Source: an uncultured Pseudomonadota bacterium (lineage in GTDB: Bacteria > Myxococcota_A > UBA796 > SXON01). Taken from it: 64,000 nt of DNA. A model generated the notes under the pieces. It saw only the letters and a list, made by a program, of their open reading frames with translations, had not been told where the DNA came from and did not search any database. This document shows positions 1 to 7,215 of this stretch, piece by piece. Both the position numbers and the translations under genes were made by a program. The stretch spans positions 1 to 64,000 of the forward strand of contig CAIXRH010000337.1 in the NCBI GenBank assembly GCA_903921785.1, given 5' to 3'. Each line of letters begins with the position of its first letter. The first letter of the stretch is position 1.

Positions 1-728
1 AGGCGCTCCGCCACGGCGCCGAGCTCTTCCGCGCTGAACGACGTGGGGAACCGGGTGGTGAGCTCGGTGAACGTGGCCTCGGCCTCGGTGCGCTTCTCCC
101 GGTCGAGCTGGTAGGCGGTGAGCCGCATCAGCGCCTGCTCGGCGTAGAAGCCGTCGTAGCGGCCGGCCATCGAGCGGAGCTGGGCCTCGGCGTCGTCGGC
201 CTTGCCGGCGTCGGCCAGGGCGGCGAACTTCTGGGCGTCCGTGGCGTAGGAGATCGCGTCCGTGCCCGCGCCCACGGCGCCGGAGGTCGCGGCCGTGGCG
301 GCCTCCTCCGGCTTGCCCGCGCGGCGCCAGGCCTCGGTGGCCTTCAGCCACGCCACCCGCTGCGCGGTGCCCGTGGACTCGCCGGCCACCTGCTCGTACC
401 GGCGGGCCCCTTCCGCGAGGTTCGCCATGAGCGTCTCGTCCGTCGTGTCGTCGGGGAGGACCATCTCCTGCCCCTGGCCCGCCTCGAACGACTGCCGCTT
501 GGGCATCTTGTAGTCGATCGCGGAGATCGCCCCGTACTGCTCTTCCCACACCGAGTGGCGCCAGGTGTTCCAGCTGCTGTAGGCGAACGCTCCGAGGAGG
601 ATCGCCGCGACGACGTAACCACCGTACTTCCCGTACTTGAGGAAGAACTCCGTCGTGGCGATCTGCGCCCGCAGGACGTAGTCCTGTTCAACGTCGGGCG
701 CGGGGCTGGGGGTCGGCGGTTGATCCAT
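1..728 (-). CDS. Membrane-anchored TPR-like (YfgM-type) protein, C-terminus outside window
   Basis: The frame is open from an ATG at 728 to the left edge, giving 242 visible residues. About 30 N-terminal residues rich in Pro, Asp and Glu precede one transmembrane helix at residues 36-53. The rest is Ala/Glu-rich amphipathic helices in pairs, resembling tetratricopeptide repeats. This N-in, C-out layout is that of YfgM-type ancillary proteins of the secretion machinery, but no diagnostic motif is visible, so the family is inferred from architecture. It is the leftmost gene of a minus-strand run. The 400 bp upstream holds intergenic repeats and no convincing promoter. Confidence 0.6.
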   Translation of the reverse strand, partial: MDQPPTPSPAPDVEQDYVLRAQIATTEFFLKYGKYGGYVVAAILLGAFAYSSWNTWRHSVWEEQYGAISAIDYKMPKRQSFEAGQGQEMVLPDDTTDETLMANLAEGARRYEQVAGESTGTAQRVAWLKATEAWRRAGKPEEAATAATSGAVGAGTDAISYATDAQKFAALADAGKADDAEAQLRSMAGRYDGFYAEQALMRLTAYQLDREKRTEAEATFTELTTRFPTSFSAEELGAVAER

Positions 729-830
729 CGGGCGGGCCTTGCGGTCGCGCGCCCTAACGGGTCGTCGGCTGGGAAGCATCCCGACGCGCGTGGACCGGGG
801 CGTCAGACCGAACGATCGTCCCACCCGCTC

Positions 831-851
831 GCCCGGCGAGGACGCGGCGCC
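831..851 (-). repeat. Short GC-rich repeat R3, copy 1
   Basis: A 21-bp sequence here is identical, reverse-complemented, to positions 6901-6921 and 7144-7164. All three copies flank the longer R1 repeat in the same relative orientation (R3 minus where R1 is plus, and the reverse at 6.9-7.2 kb). R1 and R3 therefore look like parts of one composite intergenic element. Confidence 0.7.
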
Positions 852-926
852 GGGGGGGAGCGGGAATCGCGACGTCCCGAGGGGGGACATCGTGGCCTTT
901 GGCCTCCATAACCGTGCGCATCAGCC

Positions 927-1040
927 ATGGGTCCTGCCGCCACGGACGACGGGCCCTCGGCAAGCTCGGCCCGCCGCCCACGACGTCACCCGCCCGGTCA
1001 CCTCACCCTCAACCATCGGCGAAGAAGGCAGAGACTTTCC
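927..1040 (+). repeat. Intergenic repeat R1, copy 1
   Basis: This sequence matches the reverse complement of 6962-7076 over about 115 bp, strongly over the first 75 bp (GGGTCCTGCCGCCACGGACG, then CTCGGCAAGCTCGGCCC and GTCACCCGCC) and loosely after. The core can form a long stem-loop. In this copy the stem has several mismatches, whereas it is nearly perfect in copy 2. No gene is supported anywhere in 729-1130. The short frames there are not conserved between the two copies. Confidence 0.7.
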
Positions 1041-1130
1041 CGCAACGCCGTGAAAGCGTCGTCGGCGTGCTCAACGGGCCCGCCTGGTGTCGCACGGACG
1101 GGCGAGGCACCCGTACCCGGACAAACCGTG

Positions 1131-2138
1131 TCACCCCCCCCGTTCTTCAAGCGCCGCCAACGCCCCCAGCGCGCGCAGCCAGAGCATCACCGCGCCGCCC
1201 AGGCTGGCGGCATCGACCCCCGGGAGCCGCAGGCGGATGACGGACAGGCCGACCTCTTCGGCGGCGTCGATCCAGCCGCCGCTGGTGTCGCCCGGGCCGC
1301 TCCACGACACCACGACCCGCTCGGGGCCGCCAGCACGCAGGAAGGTGGCCCAATCTTCGTCGTCCGCGCGTACGGCCACCGGCGCCGGGCGGGCCGGCGC
1401 GACGACGCTCGCCGGGGCCAAGCGCACCGCCTGCGCCCGCGCGGCCCACTCCGCGAGCGGGAGGAGCTCGGCCCCACCGGCCACGTGCACCACCGAGTCC
1501 CGTGCGCGCTCGGAGGCGAGGAGCCGCAGCCCACGGGCCAGGGACCAGGCGGGATTGTCGGCGAGCGGGCCGTCACAAAGTGTCGACATCGCGGCGGCGC
1601 CGTCGAGCGCGGCAGCCACGTCGAGCCCCGAGAGCGCCGCGGCGGTGAGCACGCCCGCCCCGAGGGGGCCCCGGGTCCCCTCCCCGGCCCAGGCGTCTTC
1701 GATCCAGCGCCCGCCCGACGGCGGGTCGATGGCCTCGCCGCTGGCGGGTCGTTTGCAGGCCACCGCCACCCGATGGCCAGCCGAGACCAGCGCGTCGACC
1801 GCCTCGTCCACCCACGCGGGCCCGACCAGCGCCACGGCCGGGCCGGGCGCCGCGCTGGGGCTGTCCACGCCCGGGATCGGCCGGGAGAGCGCCGGCGCCC
1901 AGAGGTTGGCCGCGCGCACGGCGCCGGGCTGACCGTAGAGCCGCACCTCGGCGGCGCCTTCGAACGCCGCCACGGCCTCGTTCACCGGCTCGAGCGCGGG
2001 CAGCGGGCCCGGCCAGCCTTCGGCGCGGACCCGCGCAAACCGGGGGGTGAGCGCGCCCACGTCCCCCCAACGCCGCCGTAAAAGCGAGCCGGAACCCCGG
2101 AACAGGCCGCCGAGGTCGACGATCACCGAGCGGGCCAC
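1131..2138 (-). CDS. Degenerate glucose-6-phosphate isomerase-like (SIS-fold) protein
   Basis: This 335-residue protein resembles phosphoglucose isomerase in its middle. A GGRW stretch is followed by PLGAGVLTAAALSGLDVAAA, then DNPAWSLARGLRLL, VVHVAGGAELLPLAEW and RAQAVRL, matching the order of the isomerase core. The hallmark QxWxESxGK glutamate segment and the GQHAFYQ active-site block are not recognisable, and the protein is far shorter than the usual 450-550 residues. It is probably a non-catalytic or altered paralogue. The GTG start at 2138 is preferred over the upstream in-frame 2210 because GGAGG lies 6 nt before it and it begins 14 nt after the stop of the preceding PEGA gene, whereas 2210 would overlap that gene. 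Confidence 0.6.
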   Translation of the reverse strand: MARSVIVDLGGLFRGSGSLLRRRWGDVGALTPRFARVRAEGWPGPLPALEPVNEAVAAFEGAAEVRLYGQPGAVRAANLWAPALSRPIPGVDSPSAAPGPAVALVGPAWVDEAVDALVSAGHRVAVACKRPASGEAIDPPSGGRWIEDAWAGEGTRGPLGAGVLTAAALSGLDVAAALDGAAAMSTLCDGPLADNPAWSLARGLRLLASERARDSVVHVAGGAELLPLAEWAARAQAVRLAPASVVAPARPAPVAVRADDEDWATFLRAGGPERVVVSWSGPGDTSGGWIDAAEEVGLSVIRLRLPGVDAASLGGAVMLWLRALGALAALEERGG

Positions 2139-2151
2139 GACCGGCCTCCGG

Positions 2152-3801
2152 CTACTCGCACGCGGCGAGGTTGACCACCGCCGGGCGACCCGCCGCGGGG
2201 AAGCGGACATCCTTCGTGGTCTGGCAGCTCTTGCCGTCGGTACCGACGAGCTTCATGGTGTGCACGCCCTCGCTGACCTGCATCGAGAGCGGGAGCGGAC
2301 CCATGTCGTTTCCGTCGATGAACACCGAGGCGCCGGTGGGGCCAAAGACGTTGAGGATGCCGCTGGCGATCTCCGGCGCGAGCCGGAAGGGCACCGACAT
2401 CTGCTCCACGCTGATGTTCACGTCGCTCGTCTCGGTCTTGTGGCCGGCGAGGGAGACCTTCACCTTGTGCTTGCCGTACGGCAGGTCCACCGTGACCGGC
2501 GCGGCGCCGCGCGCCTTGTCGTCGACGGTGACCTGCGCCCCCGGAGGATCACTGTTGATGGTGAGCTTTCCGGTGGACGCGTCCGCCGTGGCGGCTCCCC
2601 AGGGGTTCGCCGAAGTGGTGGACGCCGCGCCCGACGGCGGGGCGGACGGGGTTGCGGCCCCCCAGGGCGACGCCGGGGACGGCGTGGCCGAGCCGGTAGG
2701 CGTGGTGGGCGGCGGCTTCGTGGGCGTGACGGCCGCGGTGGGCGGCGGCTTCGTCGGCGTGGCGGCCGAGGTCGGCGTGGCTGCGGTCGGCGTGGCCGAA
2801 GTCGGCGTGGCCGAAGCGGGCGTCACCGCCGGCGGCGGCGTGATGGCGGCCGTGGGCTCCACGGGCGGCGCTTCGACCGGCGGCGGCTCGACCGGCGGCG
2901 GCTCCACGGGCGGAGGGGCGGGCGGCGGGGTGACCTTCTCCGGCGCCGCGGCGCTGGCGACGGGTTTGACGGGCTCCGCGTGATCGGGCTTCTTCTGCGA
3001 CTGCCACCAGAAGAACCCACCGCCGATGAGCAAAACGGCGCCAATGCCGATGATCCCGATGAGGCCGAGGCCGATGCCGGCGGCGGCCGGGGCGACGTTG
3101 CTCCCGCCGCCCTCCTTCTCTTTCTCGCGCGCGGGCGGCCGGGGCGTGGCCATCGGCACGGTGGCGAGGTTCTCGTCGCCGTTGGGGAAGTCGAGCTCGT
3201 CCATCCCCGCGGGGGGCGCGACCGCTACGGGGCGCGTCGGCGCGTCGACCACCGGCGCGGGCGGGGCGACCGGCGCCACCACCGGCGCAGGCGGGCGGGC
3301 GACGGGCAGCTCTTCGGCGACGACGGCCGCTTCGGGCGGCGGGCGGCGCACCACCGGGGTCGCCGACGGACGGATCGGCTCGGGCGCCACTTCACGGAGC
3401 GCCTCCTCGGTGGGCGTGCTCGACACCGGCTCGATCGCGGGGAGCGCGTGGGCCAGGATGGGGCGGGCCGCCGGGAGGTCCTCGCCGCGGGCGGGGGCGG
3501 AGGGGGCGTCGAACGCCGAGACCTCAGGTGCAGGCGCCGCGACGGGCGTGACGGCCTTCGCCGCCTGGGCCGCCTGCATCTTCGCCATGCGGATGAGGGT
3601 GGGCTCCGGCGCGTCGAACGCGTCCCACTGGGGGGGCGAGTCCATCGTCTCGGGGGGCAAGGACGGCGCGGACGCGAGGGTCGGCATCGGCGGCGCCTTC
3701 GGCGGCGTGGGCGCGGCCTGGGCCAAAAGCGGAGAACCGTCCTGGAAACAGAACTCCACCCAGTCTTCGTAGGCGTTCTTGCAGAGCGGACAGGCCTTCA
3801 T
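2152..3801 (-). CDS. Zinc-ribbon, single-pass membrane protein with two PEGA domains
   Basis: The 549 residues open with a treble-clef-like ribbon (CPLCKNAYEDWVEFC, residues 4-18), which can bind zinc. A long Pro/Ala linker follows, then a Gly/Ile-rich transmembrane helix near residues 240-266. A Pro/Val/Glu and Ala/Thr/Pro repeat spacer (PPVEPPPVEP, ATPTSATPTAATPT) comes next, and two C-terminal PEGA-like beta domains (GKLTINSDPPGAQVTVDDK; GILNVFGPTGASVFIDG). The arrangement suggests a cytoplasmic sensor or adaptor linked across the membrane to a cell-wall or surface-binding PEGA pair. Such proteins are frequent in Myxococcota; a role in kinase or motility signalling is inference. The ATG at 3801 has the CXXC motif immediately after it, supporting that start. 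Confidence 0.75.
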   Translation of the reverse strand: MKACPLCKNAYEDWVEFCFQDGSPLLAQAAPTPPKAPPMPTLASAPSLPPETMDSPPQWDAFDAPEPTLIRMAKMQAAQAAKAVTPVAAPAPEVSAFDAPSAPARGEDLPAARPILAHALPAIEPVSSTPTEEALREVAPEPIRPSATPVVRRPPPEAAVVAEELPVARPPAPVVAPVAPPAPVVDAPTRPVAVAPPAGMDELDFPNGDENLATVPMATPRPPAREKEKEGGGSNVAPAAAGIGLGLIGIIGIGAVLLIGGGFFWWQSQKKPDHAEPVKPVASAAAPEKVTPPPAPPPVEPPPVEPPPVEAPPVEPTAAITPPPAVTPASATPTSATPTAATPTSAATPTKPPPTAAVTPTKPPPTTPTGSATPSPASPWGAATPSAPPSGAASTTSANPWGAATADASTGKLTINSDPPGAQVTVDDKARGAAPVTVDLPYGKHKVKVSLAGHKTETSDVNISVEQMSVPFRLAPEIASGILNVFGPTGASVFIDGNDMGPLPLSMQVSEGVHTMKLVGTDGKSCQTTKDVRFPAAGRPAVVNLAACE

Positions 3802-3857
3802 CGCGTGGACCGGGGGCGGAGGAGCGGGAGCTTACCGGATCGGCGGCGGTTCTGCAT

Positions 3858-5003
3858 CTACCCGCCCCCGTACGAACGCTTGAGGTGCCTCGCGATGACC
3901 ACCCGCTGCACCTGGTTGGTGCCCTCGACGATCTGCATCACCTTGGCGTCGCGCATGAGGCGTTCGACCGGGTATTCCCGGGTGTAGCCCGCGCCGCCGA
4001 GGACCTGCACCGCGTCGGTGGAGACCTTCATCGCGGCGTCAGTGGCCGCGCACTTCGCCATCGCCGCGATGGGGGTGTACGCGAGGTCCTGGTCGCGGAG
4101 CCAGGCGGCCTTGTGCACGAGGAGGCGCGCGGTCTCGACCTGGATCGCCATGTCCGCGAGCATGAAGCCCACGCCCTGGAAGTCGATGATCGCGGTGTCG
4201 AACTGCTTGCGGACACAGGCGTAGTTCGCCGCGCAGTCCAGCGCGGCCTGGGCGAGGCCCACGCTGGTGGCGCCGATGGTGATGCGCCCGGAGTCGAGCG
4301 CGCTCATCGCCACCCGGAAGCCGTCGCCTTCGGGGCCGAGGCGGTTGGCGGCGGGGATGCGGGCGTTCTCGAAGAGCAGCTCCACCGTGGGGCTGGCGCG
4401 CAGCCCCATCTTTTCTTCTTTCTTGCCGTAGGAGAGCCCAGGCGTGCCCTTCTCGACCAGGAACGCGCTCACGCCCTTGGGGCCGGGGCCGCCCGTGCGC
4501 GCCATGACGACGTACACGTCGGCGTAGCCGCCGTGGGTGATCCAGAACTTCGAGCCGTTGAGCACGTATTCGTCGCCCTCGCGGACGGCACTGCAGCGCA
4601 GCGAGGCCGCGTCGGACCCGGAGCCGACCTCGGAGAGCGCAAAGCCGCCGAGGTACTCGGCGCTGGCGAGCTTCGGGAGGAAGCGGGTGCGTTGTTCGTC
4701 GTTGCCGAACTTGGTGAGGATGATCTGCGGCAGGCCGCTGACCGCCACACACACCGCCCAGCTCGGCGCCACCTTGGCGATCTCTTCGAGCACGAGGCAG
4801 TATTCGACGTAGCCGAGGCCGAGGCCGCCCCAGGCTTCGGGGGTCGGGATTCCGCAGAGCCCGGCCTCGCCGAGCTTTCGGAAGATCTCCGGGCGGAACG
4901 TCTCCGTTTCGTCGTCGATCTTCACGGTGGGGCCAATCGCGTCCTGGGCCGCCGCGCGGGCGGCCTCCACGAGGGCCTGCTGCTCGTCGGTGAGGCGGAA
5001 CAT
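3858..5003 (-). CDS. Acyl-CoA dehydrogenase
   Basis: A full-length 381-residue acyl-CoA dehydrogenase, the FAD enzyme that introduces the trans-2 double bond in fatty or branched-chain acyl-CoA. It shows the FALSEVGSGSDAASL and WITHGGYADVYVVMARTG nucleotide-binding stretches, the C-terminal FAD/tetramer segment DAVQVLGGAGYTREYPVER, and the IVEGTNQVQR motif containing the catalytic glutamate of short- and medium-chain members. It stands alone, with no electron-transfer flavoprotein or thiolase nearby, so the substrate cannot be set from context. The ATG at 5003 leads directly into the typical LTDEQQALVEAAR beginning. A GGTTACCGG stretch about 36-44 nt upstream is a weak promoter candidate. Confidence 0.92.
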   Translation of the reverse strand: MFRLTDEQQALVEAARAAAQDAIGPTVKIDDETETFRPEIFRKLGEAGLCGIPTPEAWGGLGLGYVEYCLVLEEIAKVAPSWAVCVAVSGLPQIILTKFGNDEQRTRFLPKLASAEYLGGFALSEVGSGSDAASLRCSAVREGDEYVLNGSKFWITHGGYADVYVVMARTGGPGPKGVSAFLVEKGTPGLSYGKKEEKMGLRASPTVELLFENARIPAANRLGPEGDGFRVAMSALDSGRITIGATSVGLAQAALDCAANYACVRKQFDTAIIDFQGVGFMLADMAIQVETARLLVHKAAWLRDQDLAYTPIAAMAKCAATDAAMKVSTDAVQVLGGAGYTREYPVERLMRDAKVMQIVEGTNQVQRVVIARHLKRSYGGG

Positions 5004-5074
5004 GACGACGTCTCCGGAGCGGCGGCCGGTAACCAGGATCCGGGCCCGGCGCCGAACGTTCGACGCGCCCCGGA

Positions 5075-5422
5075 CTACTCCTTGTCAGGCTCGGCGGTCC
5101 CCTCACCGGGGCTGGCGGGCTCCGCCTCGGGCTCCACGCCGGCGGCGCGAAGCGCGGCCTCGGCGGCCTTGAGCTTCTCCTCGAGCTCCGCGAGCCGGCC
5201 CACGCCGCGAACGAGGCCCGGATGGTCGATCTCGCCGGCTTCCACGAGCTGGCGGACCTCCTTGCCGAGCTTGGCGAACATCTGGTCGCGATCGGCGCGG
5301 AGCTGGCGGAGCACCAGCAGCTCCCGACCGTAGCGGGCGGCCTTTCCAGCCTCGACCTGGGCGCGGGAAAGGAGCTTGCCGAGCAGGTCGCCCAGCTCGC
5401 CTCCCGGGGGTTTCTCGGCCAT
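5075..5422 (-). CDS. Small coiled-coil protein of unknown function
   Basis: The 115 residues are nearly all charged helix (LLVLRQLRADRDQMFAKLGK, LAELEEKLKAAEAALRAAG) with a disordered acidic tail (EPEAEPASPGEGTAEPDKE). No signal peptide or membrane segment is seen, so it is probably a cytoplasmic coiled coil, loosely like phasin or DUF-type gas-vesicle accessory proteins. Nothing diagnostic supports a function. It reads in the same direction as the acyl-CoA dehydrogenase 71 bp downstream and could be co-transcribed with it. Confidence 0.6.
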   Translation of the reverse strand: MAEKPPGGELGDLLGKLLSRAQVEAGKAARYGRELLVLRQLRADRDQMFAKLGKEVRQLVEAGEIDHPGLVRGVGRLAELEEKLKAAEAALRAAGVEPEAEPASPGEGTAEPDKE

Positions 5423-5623
5423 GGACAGTCTCCTCGGGGCGCCGCTATCTCGGGACAGCCGGGCGTGCCGGCTCCCTCCGGTCGCCGTCGCCCTCCCTAC
5501 GGGCTCGCGCGTTCGCGCTCGGTGCCGGCGCCGCGCGCGCCGGCACGGGCCTCGCCTGGGGCGCCCGAACCACGGCCGCGGCGTGCCGGCGCGGCCCCCC
5601 GCCGGTCCGGCTCACGCGCGGGG

Positions 5624-5668
5624 ACAAAAACGAAGCCGCCCGCCGAGGATTTCTCCAAGGCGGGCGGT
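5624..5668 (-). terminator. Intrinsic terminator of tRNA-Ala
   Basis: Read on the minus strand, CCGCCCGCC (5659-5667) and GGCGGGCGG (5636-5644) form a perfect 9-bp GC stem around a 14-nt loop. A U-tract (TTTTTGT) follows at 5624-5630. It lies 13 nt past the CCA end of the tRNA and also insulates the coiled-coil gene from read-through. Confidence 0.85.
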
Positions 5669-5680
5669 CGTTGTCCGAGG

Positions 5681-5757
5681 TGGTGGAGCTGAGGGGGCTC
5701 GAACCCCTGACCCCCAGAATGCCATTCTGGTGCTCTCCCAAACTGAGCTACAGCCCC
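5681..5757 (-). tRNA. tRNA-Ala (anticodon GGC)
   Basis: The 77-nt minus-strand sequence folds as a canonical cloverleaf. Acceptor strand GGGGCTG pairs with CAGCTCC, followed by discriminator A and a genomically encoded CCA. The D arm contains AGCTCAG, the anticodon arm is CCAGA-ATGGCAT-TCTGG with anticodon GGC, and the T arm has GGTTCGAGCC. It is a single tRNA with its own terminator. No clear promoter hexamers stand out in the 128 bp shared with the divergent SDR gene. Confidence 0.97.
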
Positions 5758-5870
5758 GGGACGCGCCGCCTACTATGCTTGCCCCCCAGGGGCGTCAAGG
5801 GCGCGCGGGCGATCTTGTCGTCGGGGCCGCGCGGAGGCCCCGTCCGTCCCCTGCCGCGCGCGGCCGACCG

Positions 5871-5877
5871 GTTAGCC
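5871..5877 (+). promoter_or_regulatory. TAGCC start-proximal motif (candidate leaderless promoter)
   Basis: GTTAGCC ends 8 nt before the ATG at 5886, with no Shine-Dalgarno between them. The same (A/T)TAGCC element at 7-9 nt spacing precedes at least four other genes in the window (11676 minus, 11725 plus, 38906 minus, 50354 plus). Confidence 0.45.
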
Positions 5878-5885
5878 GGGAAGCC

Positions 5886-6893
5886 ATGATCCTCGTCACC
5901 GGCGCCACCGGCCGCCTCGGCAACCAGGTCGTGCGGGTGCTCCGCTCGGTCGGCCTCGATGTCCGCTGCCTCGTCCGCAAGGGCAGTGAGTACTTCTGGC
6001 TCAACGACACGGGCGCCGCCTACTTCTTCGGAGATCTGCGCGATCCCACCAGCCTCAGCCGCGCCCTCAACGGCGTGCAGTACGTGGTGGCGGCGCACGG
6101 CGTGTGGGTCGAGCACACCGACAACGACCACAAGCGGGTGAACGCCGAGGGGTCGATCGCGCTCTTCGAAGCGGCGAAGGCGCGCGGTGTGCAGCACGTG
6201 GTCTACGTGAGCTGCGCGGGCGTGGCCACGGGCGGGGAGGTCCCCGCTTTCTCCAGCAAGCGCGCGGCCGAGGAGGCGCTGGTTGCCAGCGGACTGAGCC
6301 ACACCATCCTCCGGCCCGGCTTGTTCGTCGCCAACTTCGCGGACCTCGCCCGGCGCGTCGAGAAGAACGGCAACGTCTTCCTTCCCGGCCGCGCCGAAGC
6401 GCGCGTCAGCCCGATCCACACCCGCGACCTCGCGCTGATGTGCCTCGCGTCCCTCGATCTTCCGGCGGTGAAGGACCGGATCGTCGAGGTCGGTGGTGCG
6501 GAGGCGATGACCGTGGGGGAGGCCTTCTCGCGGATGTGCCGGGCCAACGGTCTGCCCGAGGCCTCCTGGAAGCTCCCCGCCACGGGCCTCCGTGCGCTGG
6601 GGCGGCTGGCCCGACCGCTCGGTCGCCGGTGGACCAACCGCGCCGACGAGATCGCCGTGGAGTACAGCACCGACAGCGCGGTGGACGGCGCCGAGATGGC
6701 TCGGCTCTTCGGCATTCCCCTCACCTCCTTTGACGAAGCCGCCCGCGCCGCGTTCGCCGAGCGCCACCCGAGCGAAGACCCCACGGCGCGCGAAGAGAAG
6801 GTCGTTCACCGGCAGTTCACCGCCACGATCTACGAGCCGGGGGTCATCCGTTGGGAGGACCTGCCCGACGGACCGCCGCCGCGCCGGGACTGA
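5886..6893 (+). CDS. Atypical SDR / NmrA-like NAD(P)-binding protein
   Basis: 335 residues beginning with a Rossmann motif at the very N-terminus (MILVTGATGRLGNQVVRVL). Later come GDLRDPTSL, NAEGSIALFEAAKARGVQHV and ILRPGLFVANF, the pattern of atypical short-chain dehydrogenases of the NmrA/Ycf39 type. The usual YxxxK dyad is replaced by SSKRAAEEAL, so it may be a redox-sensing or dinucleotide-binding protein rather than a classical dehydrogenase. The ATG at 5886 is fixed by the Rossmann strand following at once; longer in-frame extensions run through the tRNA. It is a single gene, divergent from the tRNA. Confidence 0.82.
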   Translation: MILVTGATGRLGNQVVRVLRSVGLDVRCLVRKGSEYFWLNDTGAAYFFGDLRDPTSLSRALNGVQYVVAAHGVWVEHTDNDHKRVNAEGSIALFEAAKARGVQHVVYVSCAGVATGGEVPAFSSKRAAEEALVASGLSHTILRPGLFVANFADLARRVEKNGNVFLPGRAEARVSPIHTRDLALMCLASLDLPAVKDRIVEVGGAEAMTVGEAFSRMCRANGLPEASWKLPATGLRALGRLARPLGRRWTNRADEIAVEYSTDSAVDGAEMARLFGIPLTSFDEAARAAFAERHPSEDPTAREEKVVHRQFTATIYEPGVIRWEDLPDGPPPRRD

Positions 6894-6900
6894 GCGGTCG

Positions 6901-6921
6901 GGCGCCGCGTCCTCGCCGGGC
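6901..6921 (+). repeat. Repeat R3, copy 2
   Basis: Identical over 21 bp to 7144-7164 and, reverse-complemented, to 831-851. It begins 8 nt after the stop codon of the SDR gene. The two plus copies share about five further bases, so they may have duplicated locally around R1. Confidence 0.75.
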
Positions 6922-6961
6922 GCGCCCGTGCAGCAAACCCATGCCGACTTCACGACGCCGA

Positions 6962-7076
6962 GCGAAGATTCCGTGGTTTTTCGCCGACGATTCAGGGCGC
7001 GCTGACCTGGCGGGTGACGCCACGGACGGTGGGCCGAGCTTGCCGAGGTCCCGCCGTCCGTGGCGGCAGGACCCAG
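6962..7076 (-). repeat. Intergenic repeat R1, copy 2, with strong hairpin
   Basis: Reverse complement of the 927-1040 element. GCCACGGACGGTGGG (7019-7033) and CCCGCCGTCCGTGGC form a nearly perfect 15-bp stem over a 16-nt loop, one of the strongest hairpins in the window. There is no U-tract, so it is not an ordinary intrinsic terminator. A REP-like or protein-binding element, or a structured RNA, is possible. The interval 6894-7215 holds only R1, two R3 copies and the promoter of the next gene. Confidence 0.75.
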
Positions 7077-7143
7077 CGCCTACGCCGACGGTCCCGGCGG
7101 CCGAGCGCGCCGGGGCCTCGACGCCGTGAATCCTGCATCTCCG

Positions 7144-7164
7144 GGCGCCGCGTCCTCGCCGGGC
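7144..7164 (+). repeat. Repeat R3, copy 3
   Basis: Third exact copy of the 21-bp R3 sequence. With 6901-6921 it brackets R1 copy 2 as direct repeats about 240 bp apart. It lies 38 bp upstream of the TACACT hexamer of the FG-GAP gene. Confidence 0.75.
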
Positions 7165-7201
7165 GCGCCGGGGATCCCCGCCGGTCAGCGCGTTCCTCGG
7201 C

Positions 7202-7207
7202 TACACT
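7202..7207 (+). promoter_or_regulatory. Candidate -10 element (TACACT) of the FG-GAP lipoprotein gene
   Basis: TACACT fits the TANNNT form of a sigma-70 -10 box and lies only 8 nt before the ATG at 7216. Transcription would begin at or just before the start codon. No Shine-Dalgarno sequence is present, consistent with a leaderless mRNA. Confidence 0.4.
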
Positions 7208-7215
7208 CACAAACG

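Noticed and set aside
739-1053. Short plus-strand frames in the left intergenic region
   Set aside because: They run through R3 and R1 and are not preserved in the second copy of these repeats; no start signal or domain is seen.
5376-5885. Upstream in-frame extension of the SDR gene
   Set aside because: It would translate through the tRNA-Ala and its terminator; the Rossmann strand begins right at the ATG at 5886.
6962-7076. R1 hairpin as an intrinsic terminator of the SDR gene
   Set aside because: The stem is strong but no U-tract follows on either strand, and a related copy lies elsewhere, so a repeat is the better description.
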